A DNA stretch of 64,000 nt, taken from Mycoplasma nasistruthionis. GTDB taxonomy: Bacteria > Bacillota_I > Bacilli_A > Mycoplasmatales > Metamycoplasmataceae. Both the position numbers and the translations under genes were made by a program. The stretch spans positions 682,001 through 746,000 of the forward strand of contig NZ_CP040825.1 in NCBI RefSeq assembly GCF_006228185.1, given 5' to 3'. The notes under the pieces are model-generated. The model saw nothing but the letters and a program-made list of their open reading frames with translations. It was not told the DNA's origin and searched no databases. This document shows positions 43,152 through 53,800 of this stretch, one piece after another (within the stretch, counting starts at the first letter, position 1; every line of letters begins with the position of its first letter).

Positions 43152-45407
43152 TTATTTAGAAGAGACCTTAACTATTTCAGTTTTATTATCTGAATTTTTT
43201 CTGACAACATAATTTGTAGCAGTTTGGACGCTACGTCTTGAAGTTACTCATCTATTTTCAGGTAGAGTAATTTCTTGATCTTTTAAAATTTCGTTTTCTT
43301 CAACAAGATTATTATTGTTTAAATCTTGTCATAAATATATTAAATTTGCTTCGTTATTAAATGGCACGAAGTCTTTGGTAATATATGGGTAATTATCTTT
43401 AAATATAGGTTCTTTTGTAGTTGTGTTAATAATTCTATTTGGATAAATACGATTTTTAATTTGTTTATCCCTGTCTTCTGTGTTTGACATTTGTGTGACG
43501 GGTTTGCCAGTAACAGGATCATTTGTTTTAGAAACATTAAATAATTGAGCCCCTTCGTCAAAGTTGGCATGACCAAAGAAGTTAAAACTATCTAAATATT
43601 CAAATTCAGTTTTATTAACTACAGCACCTGTGCTTTTGTTAACAAATACTAGCCCTTTGTATTTATTTGAGTCTAAATAACCACTGAATTTAATTTCATT
43701 GTATTTACTTGAATCAGGGTTAATTGATCTAAATGAGTTTTGTAATCAACTTCAATTACCTTCGTTAAAGTAAATTTGAGAAATTACTTTACCATAACCC
43801 ATGGTTTCTAAGAATAGTTTATAGAAATAAACATTTTTATTTGATTTAACTTGATTTTCATAATCAGTAATTATTTGAGCTAAATTTTCTTGTTTTCCAT
43901 AAAGTTCATAAGCATCAGCTTGATTAATTTTATAACCTTCTAAAGCAAATGGGGTAGAAGGCATCATAACTGATTGTGGTTGGTAAAAATATTGTCTTGT
44001 TAATGAATCAAAATTATTCATAAAGACTTTTCCATAATCATCAGCAATTGGAGAAGGTGAAAATGAATAAGTTACCGAAGTATTATTTTGGTTATATTTA
44101 AATTTAAAGATACCAAAATAACCAATTGAAAATGGTTCTAATTTTTCACGAGCTGTAAAAGCAGGATTTGGATCATTAATGCTGAAATATGACTCAAAAG
44201 CGTATTTTGAGTATTCTCTTGGAACTAATTCAGTAGCAGAATAATAATATTTAATTTGACTAGCATCTAAACCAAATTGACCATCTGGTGAATAAAATAA
44301 TTTTCTATACTTAGATGCAGTGTGGTTAAGTTGAATAGCAATAGGGCTTGAAGGATCAGAATTAGCTAAATTTCAAACTTGTTTTGGTGATAAAACATTA
44401 TATAAATAATTCGAAATTGGAGCTGCAGAAGATAAGTCAGTTGAATTCAGTCTTCTAACATCCCTAATTCATGCGGTTTGTATTTCTGATTTGAAAGGTA
44501 CGTTGTAATTAGTTAAGGTCTTAAAGTTGTCAACAAAGTAACCATTTCAAAGTTGTCTATTACTATGGCTGTGGCTTGATGATTTTGAAGAAACATCATT
44601 GTAATAAATTTTTACCGCTTGCTTTTGAGTTTTGTCAGCAGTTTGATTGTCATTTATAAATTGATTGTAATCTGAGTTTTCAAAAGCGATTTCAGCATAC
44701 GAATTGTTTCAATGGTGCATGTATTCATGAAAAATAGTAGGCATTAAAACACCGACTTTTGTATAAAGGTCTACGTCTAAACCATTTAAAGCAGCACCAT
44801 TAATAAAAATTGTTTTGATATTTGGAATATATAATCCATTAGAATTTTCGGTAATGATATTAAAATTATTAATTTCAATTTTTTTAAGGTCAAAAACTTC
44901 AGGGCCAAAAGTTACTTTACGTTTAAACTCTTGTGCCATTAAAGCTAATCCCTGCGGACCAAATAAGTAAATTGGATTTCCGTTTTCATCATTGGCATAT
45001 GAATAGTCAATGAATTCAATTTTAGTAAAAGGATCTTTATAAACGTAAGCACTTTTGCCGTAAATTATTTGCGGTTGAAGTGAATTGTAGTCAAGTAAAG
45101 TGTTTAATTTAGAAATACCTGCTTTAGCTACTTCAGAATTTGCAAAAAAAGCTTCATTTTCACCAATTGGAAAAATTTCTGCTGAACCTTCTAATGTAGG
45201 AACATTTATTTGTTTATAGTCAACATCTGTGTTAAAACCATTGTTTGGATTTGAATTATTACCAGAGTTTTTAGTCGAGTTTCCCTGATTATTTTGTTTT
45301 GGTAATAGAGAATTAACAATGGTGTTAAATCCAAAATAAGAACCTACAATTGCACCTGCAACTATCACTGAAGAACCTAGGATTAAACCTATAATTTTTT
45401 TCCCCAT
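43152..45407 (-). CDS. Membrane-anchored zinc metalloprotease (MYPU_1760-like)
   Basis: 751 residues, reading GTT.. to TAA 43152-43154 with many Trp TGA codons. I start at ATG 45407 (MGKKIIGLILGSSVIVAGAIVGSYF) because AGAGG lies just before it; the in-frame ATG seven codons earlier has none. The N-terminus is a signal anchor, followed by an Asn/Ser-rich linker. The key motif is PTIFHEYMHHW, an HExxH zinc site (residues about 238-243). The architecture matches what I know as the MYPU_1760 family of Mycoplasma metalloproteases. The remaining 500 residues are of unknown fold with a YYY/F-rich composition. Probably extracytoplasmic. First gene of an operon with the DUF402 protein, transcribed before it. 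Confidence 0.8.
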
Positions 45408-45552
45408 AAAACCTCTTTTATATATCATTTAAATTTTACCTTTTTTTCTTGATTTTATGCTGAATTTACAAAGTGTCATTTAAGAAAATGCAAAAATTTC
45501 AAGTTTATTTAACTATTTAAAAAAGTTTGAAAAAACAGGTTAATTTTAGCAC

Positions 45553-45558
45553 TATAAT
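45553..45558 (+). promoter_or_regulatory. -10 box of the 71-residue gene at 45589
   Basis: TATAAT followed by a leader of about 24 bases carrying GGAGG. TTGAAA at 45527 is a possible -35 with long (20) spacing. Confidence 0.6.
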
Positions 45559-45588
45559 ATAAATGTGAATAAGAAATCGGAGGTCTTT

Positions 45589-45804
45589 ATGTATAAATAT
45601 AAAGCTAAATTAGTTTCTAACGGAGAGTTAATAGCACAAGCAAATACTCTTGACGAATTAGAAGGACTTATTAAAGGATTTCGCCGTGGACAAAAACACG
45701 GACTTCATACCAAAGGTAATGAAAAAATTGAAGTAGTTCATGTTGAAAGAAATCATTTAGAAGGAAAAAGAGCTTCTAAAGAAGTTGTTTTAAAAACAGT
45801 TTAA
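45589..45804 (+). CDS. Small conserved-looking protein, 71 residues
   Basis: ATG 45589 follows CGGAGGTCTTT, so I prefer it over the upstream GTG 45565. Product MYKYKAKLVSNGELIAQANTLDELEGLIKGFRRGQKHGLHTKG..., a mixed alpha/beta pattern with a basic middle (GFRRGQKHGLHTKGNEKIEVVHVERNH). The pattern of a strand, a helix (LDELEGLIKGFRRGQ) and a second strand suggests a small RNA-binding or beta-alpha-beta domain; I recognise no named family. Own promoter and terminator. Confidence 0.75.
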   Translation: MYKYKAKLVSNGELIAQANTLDELEGLIKGFRRGQKHGLHTKGNEKIEVVHVERNHLEGKRASKEVVLKTV

Positions 45805-45885
45805 TTTCTAAGACATTTACAAAATCATTTTAATCATTTAACCTTTATTTAAAGGTGTTCACAGTAATAAAAAAAGAACAAAAAT

Positions 45886-45910
45886 AAACACTGCAGATGC
45901 AGTGTTTTTA
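45886..45910. terminator. Bidirectional terminator between convergent genes
   Basis: AAACACTGCA / TGCAGTGTTT with loop GA; T-runs on the + side and A-rich DNA on the other. Confidence 0.85.
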
Positions 45911-45911
45911 G

Positions 45912-46865
45912 TTACTCTTTATTTTGTGTATCTTGTTTCGAATATTCATAAATTAGATTTGCTAATTCTGTTTTTTGCATGTCTTGATAACCAGAAATTT
46001 TTAACATTTCAGCAATTGAAAATAATTGAGAATTTGGTAATTCAAGTAGTTTTTTGACTTGTTGTTCTTTTTGTGGATCAGTCGTTTCTGTGACTTGCGT
46101 AGCTTCTGGATTTTGAGTAGTTTCTTGTTCAGTTTGTTCAGTTTTAGGCTGTGCATCGGCATTGAAAGAATTAGCTTGACCACCAAACATCATGTTTAAG
46201 AAACTGTTTGGATCATTCTGCATTTTTTGTGCTTGTTTTAGAAACTCTTCCATTTGTTTTTTACGTTTAATATTAAAGAATAAAATTCAAATTTTCTTAA
46301 TATTGTGTGAAACAAAAATTCATGACACGATAGAAATACTTAGAATTAACATTTCAAAAATAAAGTTAATAATATATCCATTAGAAGCACTTTGGAATGG
46401 AATAACTCTTACTTTGCTGAAGAAAATATATTGGAATAAATCAATAGCATTTCATAAACCAATAAAGAACATTACACGCACATAAGTTAATTGTAGGTGA
46501 ATATAGTCTTGTTTTTGTACTGATTTGTAATATCCTAAACCTAAAGTAAAAATAGCATAACCAATAGCAAACATTAAAAGCAAGTTCGTAATAATTGAAT
46601 ATATAAATTGTTGTTGTGCAACATTTTGTAGTATTGTCCTGTCATTAGGTGCAATTTGAGTGTTAAAAGCATTTGCTGTATATCCGCCATATTCTCTTAG
46701 TTCATTTGCATTTACAGCGCTGTTAATAATTAATCCTAAATAAAGTGAAAAAATAATAAAAGCGCTTAGAAAACCTAAAATAATTCAATTTCTAAAAGTC
46801 GTTTTACCAACTTTTGACAATTCCGCTTCATTATCATATTCAGTAAGTTTTTTAAAAGGTATCAT
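45912..46865 (-). CDS. Membrane protein with SAP/Rho_N-like C-terminal segment
   Basis: 317 residues, ATG 46865 directly abutting the rluD stop (TAAATG) after AAGGAGG. Hydrophobic segments: WIILGFLSAFIIFSLYLGLII, FIYSIITNLLLMFAIGYAIFTLG, VRVMFFIGLWNAIDLFQYIFF and FIFEMLILSISIVSWIFV. After the last helix comes a basic stretch (KKIWILFFNIKRKKQMEEF), a Gln/Thr/Glu-rich linker and a terminal LLELPNSQLFSIAEMLKISGYQDMQKTELANLIYEYSK segment, which resembles the helix-extension-helix of SAP/Rho_N domains. Role unknown. Confidence 0.72.
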
Positions 46866-47795
46866 TTAGTCCTCCTTTTTTTCTGTTTCAAAGAAAGTGT
46901 CAAAATCAAACTTAGCTACATCAAACTCAACTGGTGGTTTAGCATAAAACACCATTTTTTGTTTTGATGTAGGATGAATAAATTCAAGCTTGTAAGCATG
47001 TAATCTTTGACCAAATTCATCTATTTTTTTATTATAAACAGGATCTCCATAAATTGGTAATCCGATATGTGCTAGATGAACTCTAATTTGGTGTGTTCTA
47101 CCTGTTTCTAGAGTACATTTAACAAGTGATTTAGGTAATTTATCAATGTAAAAAGTGTCTAATAAAGTTAAATTTGTAATAGCTTCTTTTGAATTTTTAT
47201 TAGTAATAGCCATTTTTAAACGATCTTTTTCTGAACGACCAATTGGCAAGACTAATTTCATTTTTTTAGACTCAGGAATTCCATCAGTAATTGCTACATA
47301 TGAACGATTAACTTCATGATTAACAAACATATCAGCAAGAATTTTATGTGAATTATTGTTTTTAGCAATAATTAACAATCCACTTGTATCTTTGTCAATT
47401 CTATGAACAATTCCAGGTCTTAATAAACCATTTTCATTTGATAAATTGTTTTTAAAGTGATATAAAAGTCCATTAACTAAAGTGTCATCATGATGACCAG
47501 GAGCTGGGTGAACTGTTAAACCTGAAGGCTTGTTTATAACACAAATGTCTTGGTCATCATAAACAATGTTTAATTCCATTTGTTTAGGTTCTACATGAAT
47601 TTCTTTATCAATTACTCTTGAAATAGTAATTGTTTGACCTTCTTTTACAGTGAATTTAGGTTTATTAACCAAAACTCCATCAACCATAACAACTCTTTCA
47701 TCGATTAGCTGTTTAATGTCGTTTCTTGAAATTTCAGTGTTATTTGAAATATATTTATCTATTCTTTCAGAATAGTTTACTTTAAGTTCAATCAT
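46866..47795 (-). CDS. RluD-family 23S rRNA/tRNA pseudouridine synthase
   Basis: 309 residues. N-terminal S4-like RNA-binding domain (ERIDKYISNNTEISRNDIKQLIDERVVMVDGVLVNKPKFTVKEG), then the catalytic domain with VINKPSGLTVHPAPGHHDDTLVNGLL, GIVHRIDKDTSGLLIIAKN (catalytic Asp in the HRIDKDTSG motif) and LETGRTHQIRVHLAHIGLPIYGDPVY. RluD-type enzymes modify helix 69 of 23S rRNA; the exact uridines cannot be read from sequence. The -10 box at 47802-47807 is 6 bases before the ATG. Confidence 0.94.
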   Translation of the reverse strand: MIELKVNYSERIDKYISNNTEISRNDIKQLIDERVVMVDGVLVNKPKFTVKEGQTITISRVIDKEIHVEPKQMELNIVYDDQDICVINKPSGLTVHPAPGHHDDTLVNGLLYHFKNNLSNENGLLRPGIVHRIDKDTSGLLIIAKNNNSHKILADMFVNHEVNRSYVAITDGIPESKKMKLVLPIGRSEKDRLKMAITNKNSKEAITNLTLLDTFYIDKLPKSLVKCTLETGRTHQIRVHLAHIGLPIYGDPVYNKKIDEFGQRLHAYKLEFIHPTSKQKMVFYAKPPVEFDVAKFDFDTFFETEKKED

Positions 47796-47801
47796 ATTTA
47801 A

Positions 47802-47807
47802 ATTATA
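47802..47807 (-). promoter_or_regulatory. -10 box of the RluD-type gene, probable leaderless mRNA
   Basis: TATAAT on the minus strand, 6 bases before ATG 47795. Confidence 0.6.
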
Positions 47808-47851
47808 TACATTTAATTTTAAAAGACCGTTGATATTCAGGAAAGAAATAA

Positions 47852-47884
47852 AATAATATGCAGTGCTTAAAACTGCATATTATT
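47852..47884 (-). terminator. Terminator of the restriction-modification gene
   Basis: Perfect 13-bp stem AATAATATGCAGT / ACTGCATATTATT with loop GCTTAAA; minus-strand T-run follows. Confidence 0.88.
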
Positions 47885-47888
47885 GTCT

Positions 47889-50226
47889 TTATTTTAGGAA
47901 TTCATATTTAAATAAGTTAGGAGAAATTTCTTCTAAAAAGTAATCTTTTAGTAATTGTTTTAAAGTATTGATATGACTATTTAGTTCTGGATAATCATAG
48001 ACATTTTTAACACTACCACTTACTTTTTCTTTCTTAAATGTGTTTAGTTCTTGGATTATTTGGTATAAACCATAATTAAATTCAGGGTTATAATTTTCAG
48101 TTTTCTTAGCTTCAATTAAAATTTGCATTCAAACACCCAATATTTTGTTTTCTGCTTGATTAAATTCTAGTTTTTCTAAGGCTTTAGTGGTTAGTGTTTC
48201 ACCTAAAGTTGTGTCTAAACTAAATTCATTTTTATAAAATCTTTTATCAGAACCATAGAAGCTTCTTAATTTAGAAAACTGACACAGTGAAGTTCAGAAT
48301 AATATTTTCAATAATCAAGTGTCTAAAATACCTTTTTGGACATCTTTTAAGTATTTTTCTTTTAAATCAGCTGTCCTAAATAGCAATCCATTGATTTTGT
48401 AGTTGTTTTTATACTGTACAAATCCCCCCCCGCGAAGAGTGGTAGAACGGGCAGAAAATTGTCACTTCTAACATAAAAACCATTACCTCTATACATCCTG
48501 CTCTATTAAATAAAGTTTGAAAACCTTGGTTTTCTAAATTATTACCAGCGGCAGCTAAATAACCTATCATATTTTCATTATAAAGTGGTTTAACTCTAAT
48601 TTTCTTGCTAAAACCTTCACTCTTTTGCTTTTCTTTAATAATTTCAGGAGACATTTCAGTACCGTCCATACTTAAAATAACACCATCAAATGTATCGTTA
48701 TCAAACTCTCTTCTATCAAATAAATCACTATATGAACTATAAATTCTAGGTACTTTTAAAGTTTCATCAAAAATAATTTTGTTATCTTGTATTTCATAGC
48801 AATCTAACTCTATTTCTTCAATGAAAGAATTTTTATTTGATCATAAAATTGCTGAAATAAACGAATCTGATGTTGCATGAAAATGTCTTTTGTTAAAACC
48901 AAATCCACCAAGGAATTCTTTATTAATAATGTGTTGACTTTTTCAATATTTAATTGGACTATATAAAACATAACTATCAGTATCTTGTCTTAAATAATAT
49001 TTAAATCCACTTCAGATAAATATATTTGCTAAATCATTAGTCACACTACCTTTAATATTTGAATTATTCTTAACTTCAGCTTTCATTTGTGTGGTTGCAT
49101 AAGATTTTTTTCAAGAAACTTGATGAGCTTTTACTTTTTGAGCATCTCTAGCTCCTGCTTCAGCATAAGGTGGATTTTCAAATAAAATTATGGTGCATTT
49201 TGGATCATTAACATATTTCATAATTTCATTATTTTCTATATATTCTTGACTTAATGCATCAGCACCTTTTACTAGACCCATATTGAATGTATCTTGTTGT
49301 TCAAATGGTGGAATAATTGCTCTTACTTTATCTCCTAATAATTCAAGCAGAACTTTATATTCATAATATTCAATTGTTGATAAAACACAGTGGCTTAGTT
49401 CTTCGTCTGTTAATAGTTTTTCTAAATTTCCAGTTCCGGCACATCTATCTAAAATAATATAATCGTTGCCTTCTGGAACTCTGGCAATAGCTTTTCTAAG
49501 TAGTTCTAATGATTTTTCTACATAAGGTAAAGGTGTATAAAAAGCACCTAAATTTTTCTTTTGTAAATTATCATTTAACTTATCCATAAGTCATTGAAAT
49601 TTAACATTTGTTTCACCAACATAGGGATTAATTAAATTTTTAAATTTCTCAGGATTTCTAATTTCACCTACAATTTTGATTTTTCCATTTAAATCACCAA
49701 TAAAATCAGCTTTTTGAGCACTTGGATTTTCATTGTAATATCTCTCTGCTCATCCAACAATACAGTTTTCATCGATGTTAATTTTCATGTAGTTTTCTTG
49801 TTTAAGTAAGTTAATTAATTCTTGTCCATCTGTGTGATTTGAATAATTTAATTTCTTTTTATATTCTTTACTTATAAAACCAACATTATTTTTAGAACTT
49901 GCTCCAATGTAAACCTTATGAATTTCATCAAAATAGTCTTGAGAATCATATAAGTAGGCAGTTGTTTCATTTAATGATATTAACAAAATGTTCTTAGGTA
50001 TAGATTTACCTCTAATTCTCATTTGAGATAAATATTTTACAACTTGAAATAATGTGGCATTTAGGTCATTAATTATTAATTTGAATTCTAAAATATTACC
50101 ATTAACAACACCATCAGTATTATTAACAAAAACATCATCAAGAGTTAATTCTTTATTAACTCTTGTTAATATGGTGCTATAAAAATCTTCTTGACCTTCT
50201 AATTCATTACTATATTTTAAAATCAT
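47889..50226 (-). CDS. Fused restriction endonuclease-methyltransferase (type IIG-like), frame interrupted
   Basis: ATG 50226 after AAAGGAG. The first 180 residues contain GNILEFKLIINDLNATLFQVVKYLSQMRIRGKSIP, consistent with a PD-(D/E)xK nuclease (ExK). The methyltransferase follows: LGAFYTPLPYVEKSLELL, motif I DRCAGTGNLE and motif IV ILFENPPYAEAG, an N6-adenine type catalytic NPPY. As read the frame ends at TAA 48409-48411 after about 605 residues. The family sequence reappears in the -1 frame from about 48504 (MYRGNGFYVRSDNFLPVLPLFAGG) and, after a G8 tract (minus strand of C8 at 48424-48431), again one base shifted (YKNNYKINGLLFRTADLKEKYLKD...) to TAA 47889-47891. With both bases restored the protein is about 780 residues. 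No separate specificity gene is adjacent. Confidence 0.8.
48424..48431 (-). repeat. G8 homopolymer inside the restriction-modification gene
   Basis: Eight consecutive C on the + strand (G on the coding strand), encoding the Gly run of LFAGGG. In DNA this A/T-rich a G8 run is striking. Nine G would keep the reading frame between the two flanking parts of the protein; eight breaks it. Confidence 0.85.
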
Positions 50227-50521
50227 AATTTCTCCTTTAGTGTGTCTCACACACATTCTACACAAATAAATCACACAAACTTTTTCCTTGCGCTAATTAT
50301 TTAAAGCAGAAATTTAATTTTTCCATATTCAATTTAAATCACTTATTTATTAACAAAAAGCAAAAAACTGGAAAAATATGATAAAAACAAATTTTAGGTT
50401 GAAACTTTCCAGAAAATCAGACTTTTAGTATCCAAAAAGAAATTAATGTTATATATAAAAATATAATTTAATTATGGTTAATGCTAGTCATTAGCCAGTA
50501 ATTTTAATTAGGATTATTAAA
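50227..50521. other. Divergent intergenic region, 295 bases
   Basis: Contains the R-M gene leader and, on the + strand, TATAAT at 50462-50467 followed by a minimal ORF (ATG 50473, MVNASH stop) ahead of the membrane protein gene. I see no other gene. Confidence 0.5.
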
Positions 50522-51662
50522 ATGAAAAAAACAAAAATATAAATAAGTCTGAAAACAAATTTCATACTTTTTATAGTTGTCTTTTAAATAAAATTTATTT
50601 AAAAGACAATATAAGGATACCAATCCGTAACAAAATACTTTTATGAAGTCATTTGTTAGCCCTGTCCTTATTTCTGATAGGTTTTGTATCATTCATAGTT
50701 TATGCAACTGAAGAAAGTAGTTATGTGTATTCATATGATGCAAAAAACACAATAATAGATACGCCATTACAGTTTTACTTAAAAATTTCTTTTGACTGTT
50801 AATTATTGGCTTATTTATTTATTTCACCTCAGTGTTTAGAACAATTTTAACTACTAAAAACATTAAAAAATCTTTACTAAATTTTCTTTACTATAAATCA
50901 ATTGATTTAGAATTTCAAAATTCTAAATCATTAAATACTTATTACTTTAGTTTATCTTCAATTTCCTTGTTTTTAACTGTAATAGGTATATTTTCGGCCC
51001 TATATGGATATCATCAAATTTATTCAATGAGTTGATTATTCTATAAATTGTTCGTCACTGCAGGTATTGCGACAACTGTGCTAACTGTTTTATGTTATTT
51101 CTTTGAGTTAGCACTGCTAAAACAGAAAAATGTTGAAGAGTTTCCTTCTGACATAACTGTGCTACCAGAAGAAACTATTAGAAGAAAAAGATTAGTCATT
51201 TTCTCAATTAACACTGCTTTAAATGTTCTAATTGTAGTAACATTTTTCAAGTTTTTAATACAAATTATTGCTCAAGGGCCAGAAGTATATTGAAAATCAG
51301 CTATTAAGCTTGATTTGTGATTATTTTTAATTGCACTGTTGGGTTATTGTGCTTTATTTTTAAATCTTGGCTTGAAAAATAACAAACTTTTACATATATT
51401 TTGTCCTTTTTTATTTATTAACAAAGTTAATGTTCAATTTACAAGCTATGTCAAAATCAAATACTTTTACCTTGGGCTATCATTGATTTTCCTTATGTTT
51501 AGTGTGTTAAGTTTTAGTTTATTATACGTTTCTCTTGAATACTTGAGCACACTCCTTGTTTACCCTGTATTTTCTTGTTGGATAGTGTTTAGCTTTATTT
51601 TACCCTTTCTTTTTTTCAGAGCTAAATACTTGCATCACACCAAAATGGTTTACATGGGTTAA
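50522..51662 (+). CDS. Multi-TM membrane protein, frame broken at one or two places
   Basis: From about 50792 a frame is open to TAA 51660-51662 with Trp TGA codons and at least six hydrophobic segments (for example LLIIGLFIYFTSVFRTIL, YYFSLSSISLFLTVIGIFSALYGY, LFLIALLGYCALFLNLGL, YLGLSLIFLMFSVLSFSLLYVSL). The frame upstream (IRNKILLWSHLLALSLFLIGFVSFIVYATEESS...) is joined by one extra T in the T4 run 50790-50793, giving SFWLLIIG. Extending to ATG 50522 (AGGA upstream) needs one more A in the A7 run 50525-50531; that part of the start is uncertain, and a perfect palindrome lies inside it. About 380 residues if repaired. Family not recognised. Confidence 0.65.
50579..50607. repeat. Perfect 14-bp inverted repeat
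   Basis: GTCTTTTAAATAAA / TTTATTTAAAAGAC around a single central A (50593). It lies in the 5' part of the interrupted membrane protein gene. Confidence 0.85.
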
Positions 51663-51691
51663 CCTCCTTTTTATAATAATTTTTTCAATAC

Positions 51692-51717
51692 AAAAACGCG
51701 CGAAAGTGCGTTTTTAT
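51692..51717 (+). terminator. Terminator of the multi-TM protein gene
   Basis: AAAACGCGC / GTGCGTTTT (one G-T pair), GAAA loop, then T-run. Confidence 0.85.
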
Positions 51718-51994
51718 TATTTCTTAAATTTACAGAATCAGATATTCAATCAAATTTTAAAAAATCAAATTTATAAAACTTTTAAGTCAACAAACAAGGG
51801 ATTGAAAATCTTAGCTTTAGTAAAAAAGCACAAATCCATTGATTTTTCTAAATCAGTCAATATGAAACTGACAAAATAAGCAATTCATAACTATGTCAAA
51901 GGTACAAAAGAGTTTAATTAAAATAAGAAACTTATAACATATCAAAAATATTGTTTAAAAAACAGACAAGAATCAAATAACTTAGTTATTTGGG

Positions 51995-52000
51995 TATAAT
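51995..52000 (+). promoter_or_regulatory. -10 box of ffh, probable leaderless mRNA
   Basis: TATAAT in GGGTATAATAA, 6 bases before ATG 52007; the same sequence precedes the gene at 41796. Confidence 0.65.
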
Positions 52001-52006
52001 AATAAC

Positions 52007-53361
52007 ATGCTAGATTTTTTAGAAAAAAGAATACAAAAAGCTTCGCTAAAATGGCGAAAAAAGTTCAAGTAAATGAAGAAGATATTTTAGAAGTTACAAG
52101 AGACATTAAATTAGCACTGCTAGAAGCTGACGTTAATTTAAAAGTTATTAAAGAATTTATTGCTAACGTAAAACAAAAAGCTCTTGACAGTCAATTAACT
52201 CATAAATTAAACCCTTCTCAACACATGATTTCAATTGTTAGAGATGAATTGGTTTCTATCTTAGGAAGTAAAACACAAGAAGTTAAAATTGACAAAAAAC
52301 CTTTCATCATTATGATGGCAGGATTGCAAGGGTCAGGTAAAACAACAGCATCAGCTAAGTTAGCTTTCTTTTTAAGAAAGAAAAAAATGGTTGAAAAACC
52401 ACTTCTAGTAGCCGCTGACATCTATCGTCCGGCTGCTGTAGATCAGCTAGTAACACTAGCAAAACAAATTCAAGTTGATTACTATCAGCAAGGGACAAAT
52501 GTTTCAGCTCAAACTATTGTTCAAAATGCTATCCAACACGCTAAAGAAAATGGTAATGATTTAATTATTATTGATACAGCAGGTCGTTTGGCTATTGATG
52601 AACCTTTAATGAATGAATTGAAGGAAATTAAACAATTAGTTCATCCTGGTGAAATTTTATTTGTTGCTGACGCACTAAGTGGTCAAGATATAATTAATGT
52701 TGCACAAGCTTTTCATGATAATTTAAAACTAACTGGAACAATTATTACCAAATTAGACTCTGATGCTCGTGGTGGAGCAGCTTTAAGCTTGCGTCAAGTT
52801 TTAAATATTCCTATTAAGTTTATTGGTACAGGGGAAAAAACATCAAACTTTGAAATTTTCCACCCAGATAGAATGGCTGAAAGAATTTTGGGAATGGGTG
52901 ATGTTTTAACGCTGATCGAACATGCCAAAGAAAGTATTGATGAAGACAAAGCTCAAACAATGGTTGAAAGAATGTTTTCAGGTCAATTTACTTTAGATGA
53001 TTTATTAGAACAAATTAAGCAAATGAAAAACTTAGGTAAATTTTCTAAGATCTTAAAAATGCTTCCGGGTAATTTAGCAAATCGTGTTAGCGAACAAGAT
53101 TTAGATAGTGCTGAAGAAAAAATGAGAGTTTATCAAATTTTAATGTCATCAATGACTAAAAAAGAAAGAAAAAATCCAAAACTTTTAAAACAAGCTTCTA
53201 GAAAAGAAAGAATTTTAAAAGGGTCTGGACGTAGTACTCAAGAATATAATAAATTATTATCAGACTTTGATAATATGAGTAAAAAAATGTCTGAAATTTC
53301 TAAAAAAATCAAATCGGGTGGTGGTCTAAACGGTTTAGGCGACCTAGGAAAAATGTTTTAA
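52007..53361 (+). CDS. ffh: Signal recognition particle protein Ffh, frame broken by one base
   Basis: From 52051 the frame encodes all Ffh landmarks: N domain VTRDIKLALLEADVNLKVIKEF, G1 [65 protein letters not shown], and the Met-rich M domain (ILKMLPGN, MSSMTKKERKNP, RKERILKGSGRS). The true N-terminus MLDFLEKRIQKASLK lies in the frame of ATG 52007 and joins if one A is added to the A4 run 52048-52051; then the protein is about 451 residues, normal for Ffh. The -10 box 6 bases before 52007 supports that start over 52051. Works with 4.5S RNA and FtsY. Confidence 0.95.
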
Positions 53362-53436
53362 TGTATTTCATCTTTAATTAATAAGTGATTGTATCATAAG
53401 TAAGAATATGAAAAATTATGGTACAATTATTTATAT

Positions 53437-53510
<74 letters not shown>

Positions 53511-53511
<1 letters not shown>

Positions 53512-53535
53512 AATATTTTCATCTAAAATATTTTT
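53511..53535 (+). terminator. Possible terminator after tRNA-Thr
   Basis: AAATATTTT / AAAATATTT with loop CATCT, then TTT. Weak because the stem is entirely A/T. Confidence 0.45.
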
Positions 53536-53762
53536 ATTAAATTCATTTAATATTCATTTATAAATTTTTTAAAAGTTCAAAAATAAAATATAGTTCAAAA
53601 ATTACTTATAATCTATACAAAATTATTATATTTTTTATTTGTTGTGTAGTTTCATGTTTTCAATGACTTTATTGTATATTTCTTCTTGAAATATTAAATA
53701 TATTCAATGTTTTGAAAGTTTTTAGTGTCAAAACAATTTAGTTTAAATATATTAAAATAATA
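53536..53762. other. Non-coding stretch between tRNA-Thr and the thioredoxin terminator
   Basis: A/T-rich with no ribosome binding site, ORF of note or G/C-rich island. I see nothing functional in it. Confidence 0.5.
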
Positions 53763-53797
53763 AAAAACAACCCATATCATAGGTTGTTTTATTTTTT
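53763..53797 (-). terminator. Terminator of thioredoxin
   Basis: AAAACAACC / GGTTGTTTT with a 9-10 base loop, minus-strand T-rich tail. Confidence 0.8.
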
Positions 53798-53800
53798 ATT

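Larger units (their letters stand above)
51663..52006. other. Intergenic region upstream of ffh, 344 bases
   Basis: Holds the terminator at 51692-51717 and the ffh -10 box at 51995-52000. Between them (51720-51990) is A/T-rich sequence in which I see nothing. Confidence 0.6.

Noticed and set aside
43340-43576. Minus-strand ORF of 78 residues inside the metalloprotease
   Set aside because: It is in another frame from the metalloprotease, which is open throughout if TGA is Trp.
45408-45428. Upstream ATG of the metalloprotease gene
   Set aside because: No ribosome binding site before it; AGAGG lies between it and the second ATG, which begins a normal signal anchor.
50504-50692. Minus-strand ORF of 62 residues
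   Set aside because: Opposite strand of the multi-TM gene, no ribosome binding site, Phe/Tyr-rich composition of a random reverse reading.
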